Assembly (NCBI GenBank): GCA_021161625.1
Contig: JAGHAG010000010.1
Coordinates: 1-5,060 of the forward strand
Direction of reading: 5' to 3'
Origin: Elusimicrobiota bacterium
Lineage (GTDB): Bacteria; CG03
DNA: 5,060 nt
This document shows positions 5,019-5,060 of the stretch, one piece after another. The position numbers and the translations under genes were made by a program. How positions within the stretch are numbered: the first letter of the stretch is position 1; every line of letters starts with the position of its first letter. A model generated the notes under the pieces. The model was not told the DNA's origin and searched no databases. It saw nothing but the letters and a program-made list of their open reading frames with translations.

Positions 5019-5059
5019 TCCCCGACCAGCACTTTTTCAGAAAAGTGCTGGGTCGGGGA
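5019..5059. repeat. 18-bp near-perfect inverted repeat (hairpin) just upstream of thiD2
   Basis: The arms 5019-5036 and 5041-5059 pair over 18 bp with one bulged base near 5050, around a 4-base loop at 5037-5040. The outer half is GC-rich (CCCCGACC with GGTCGGGG) and the inner part is T4/A4. On the minus strand the 3' arm ends 10 nt before the thiD2 ATG and contains GGGGA, the only purine-rich Shine-Dalgarno-like stretch there. No T-tract follows, so it does not look like an intrinsic terminator in the thiD2 direction. It may be a dispersed palindromic element or a leader structure; the window edge hides what lies further upstream. The structure is certain, the role is not. Confidence 0.85.
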
Positions 5060-5060
5060 C

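Noticed and set aside
5019..5059. Intrinsic terminator of an upstream gene
   Set aside because: The stem is strong but no T-tract follows on the minus strand. On the plus strand the following sequence is outside the window, so a plus-strand role cannot be judged.
5009..5060. Thiamin pyrophosphate riboswitch upstream of thiD2-thiC
   Set aside because: The 52 visible bases hold only the hairpin; the CTGAGA and ACC-TGA type core sequences are absent. One could lie outside the window.

Overview
The window is AT-rich and carries one set of genes, all on the minus strand, with no credible gene on the plus strand. Proteins are rich in Lys, Glu, Ile and Phe. A Kdo transferase (WaaA) implies a Gram-negative (diderm) bacterium with lipopolysaccharide. 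A short-form ThiC with a cysteine iron-sulfur motif, the replacement kinase ThiD2 and a two-subunit-type fumarase/tartrate dehydratase beta domain all fit an anaerobe, possibly a thermophile or a member of a little-studied candidate phylum. That placement is inference; no ribosomal marker is present.

Read in the direction of transcription (from high to low coordinates), the layout is: a strong hairpin (5019-5059); thiD2 (5008-4601); thiC (about 4614-3382, overlapping thiD2); a 56-bp gap made largely of 7-bp repeats; a fumarase class I beta-subunit-like gene (3325-2846); an unrecognised 141-residue gene (2849-2424); waaA (2427-1171); and an MthK-type potassium channel gene (1174-170). The last 169 bases are a non-coding mosaic of short repeats.

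ThiC and ThiD2 act in sequence in making the thiamin pyrimidine: ThiC makes HMP phosphate and ThiD2 phosphorylates it to HMP diphosphate. The four downstream genes are joined by three consecutive 4-nt start/stop overlaps (GTGA, ATGA, ATGA) and are very likely co-translated, although their functions (organic acid dehydration, unknown, LPS core assembly, K+ transport) have no obvious common theme.

The points most worth a second look are: (1) a perfect AGGAGG Shine-Dalgarno followed 6 nt later by an in-frame ATG inside the channel gene, exactly between the pore and the RCK domain, suggesting a separately translated soluble RCK subunit as known for archaeal MthK; (2) a dispersed repeat that has run into, or supplies, the start region of the fumarase-like gene; (3) heptamer-periodic repeats in both gaps; (4) the 18-bp hairpin ending 10 nt before the thiD2 start; and (5) a lone fumarase beta subunit coupled to an unknown protein.
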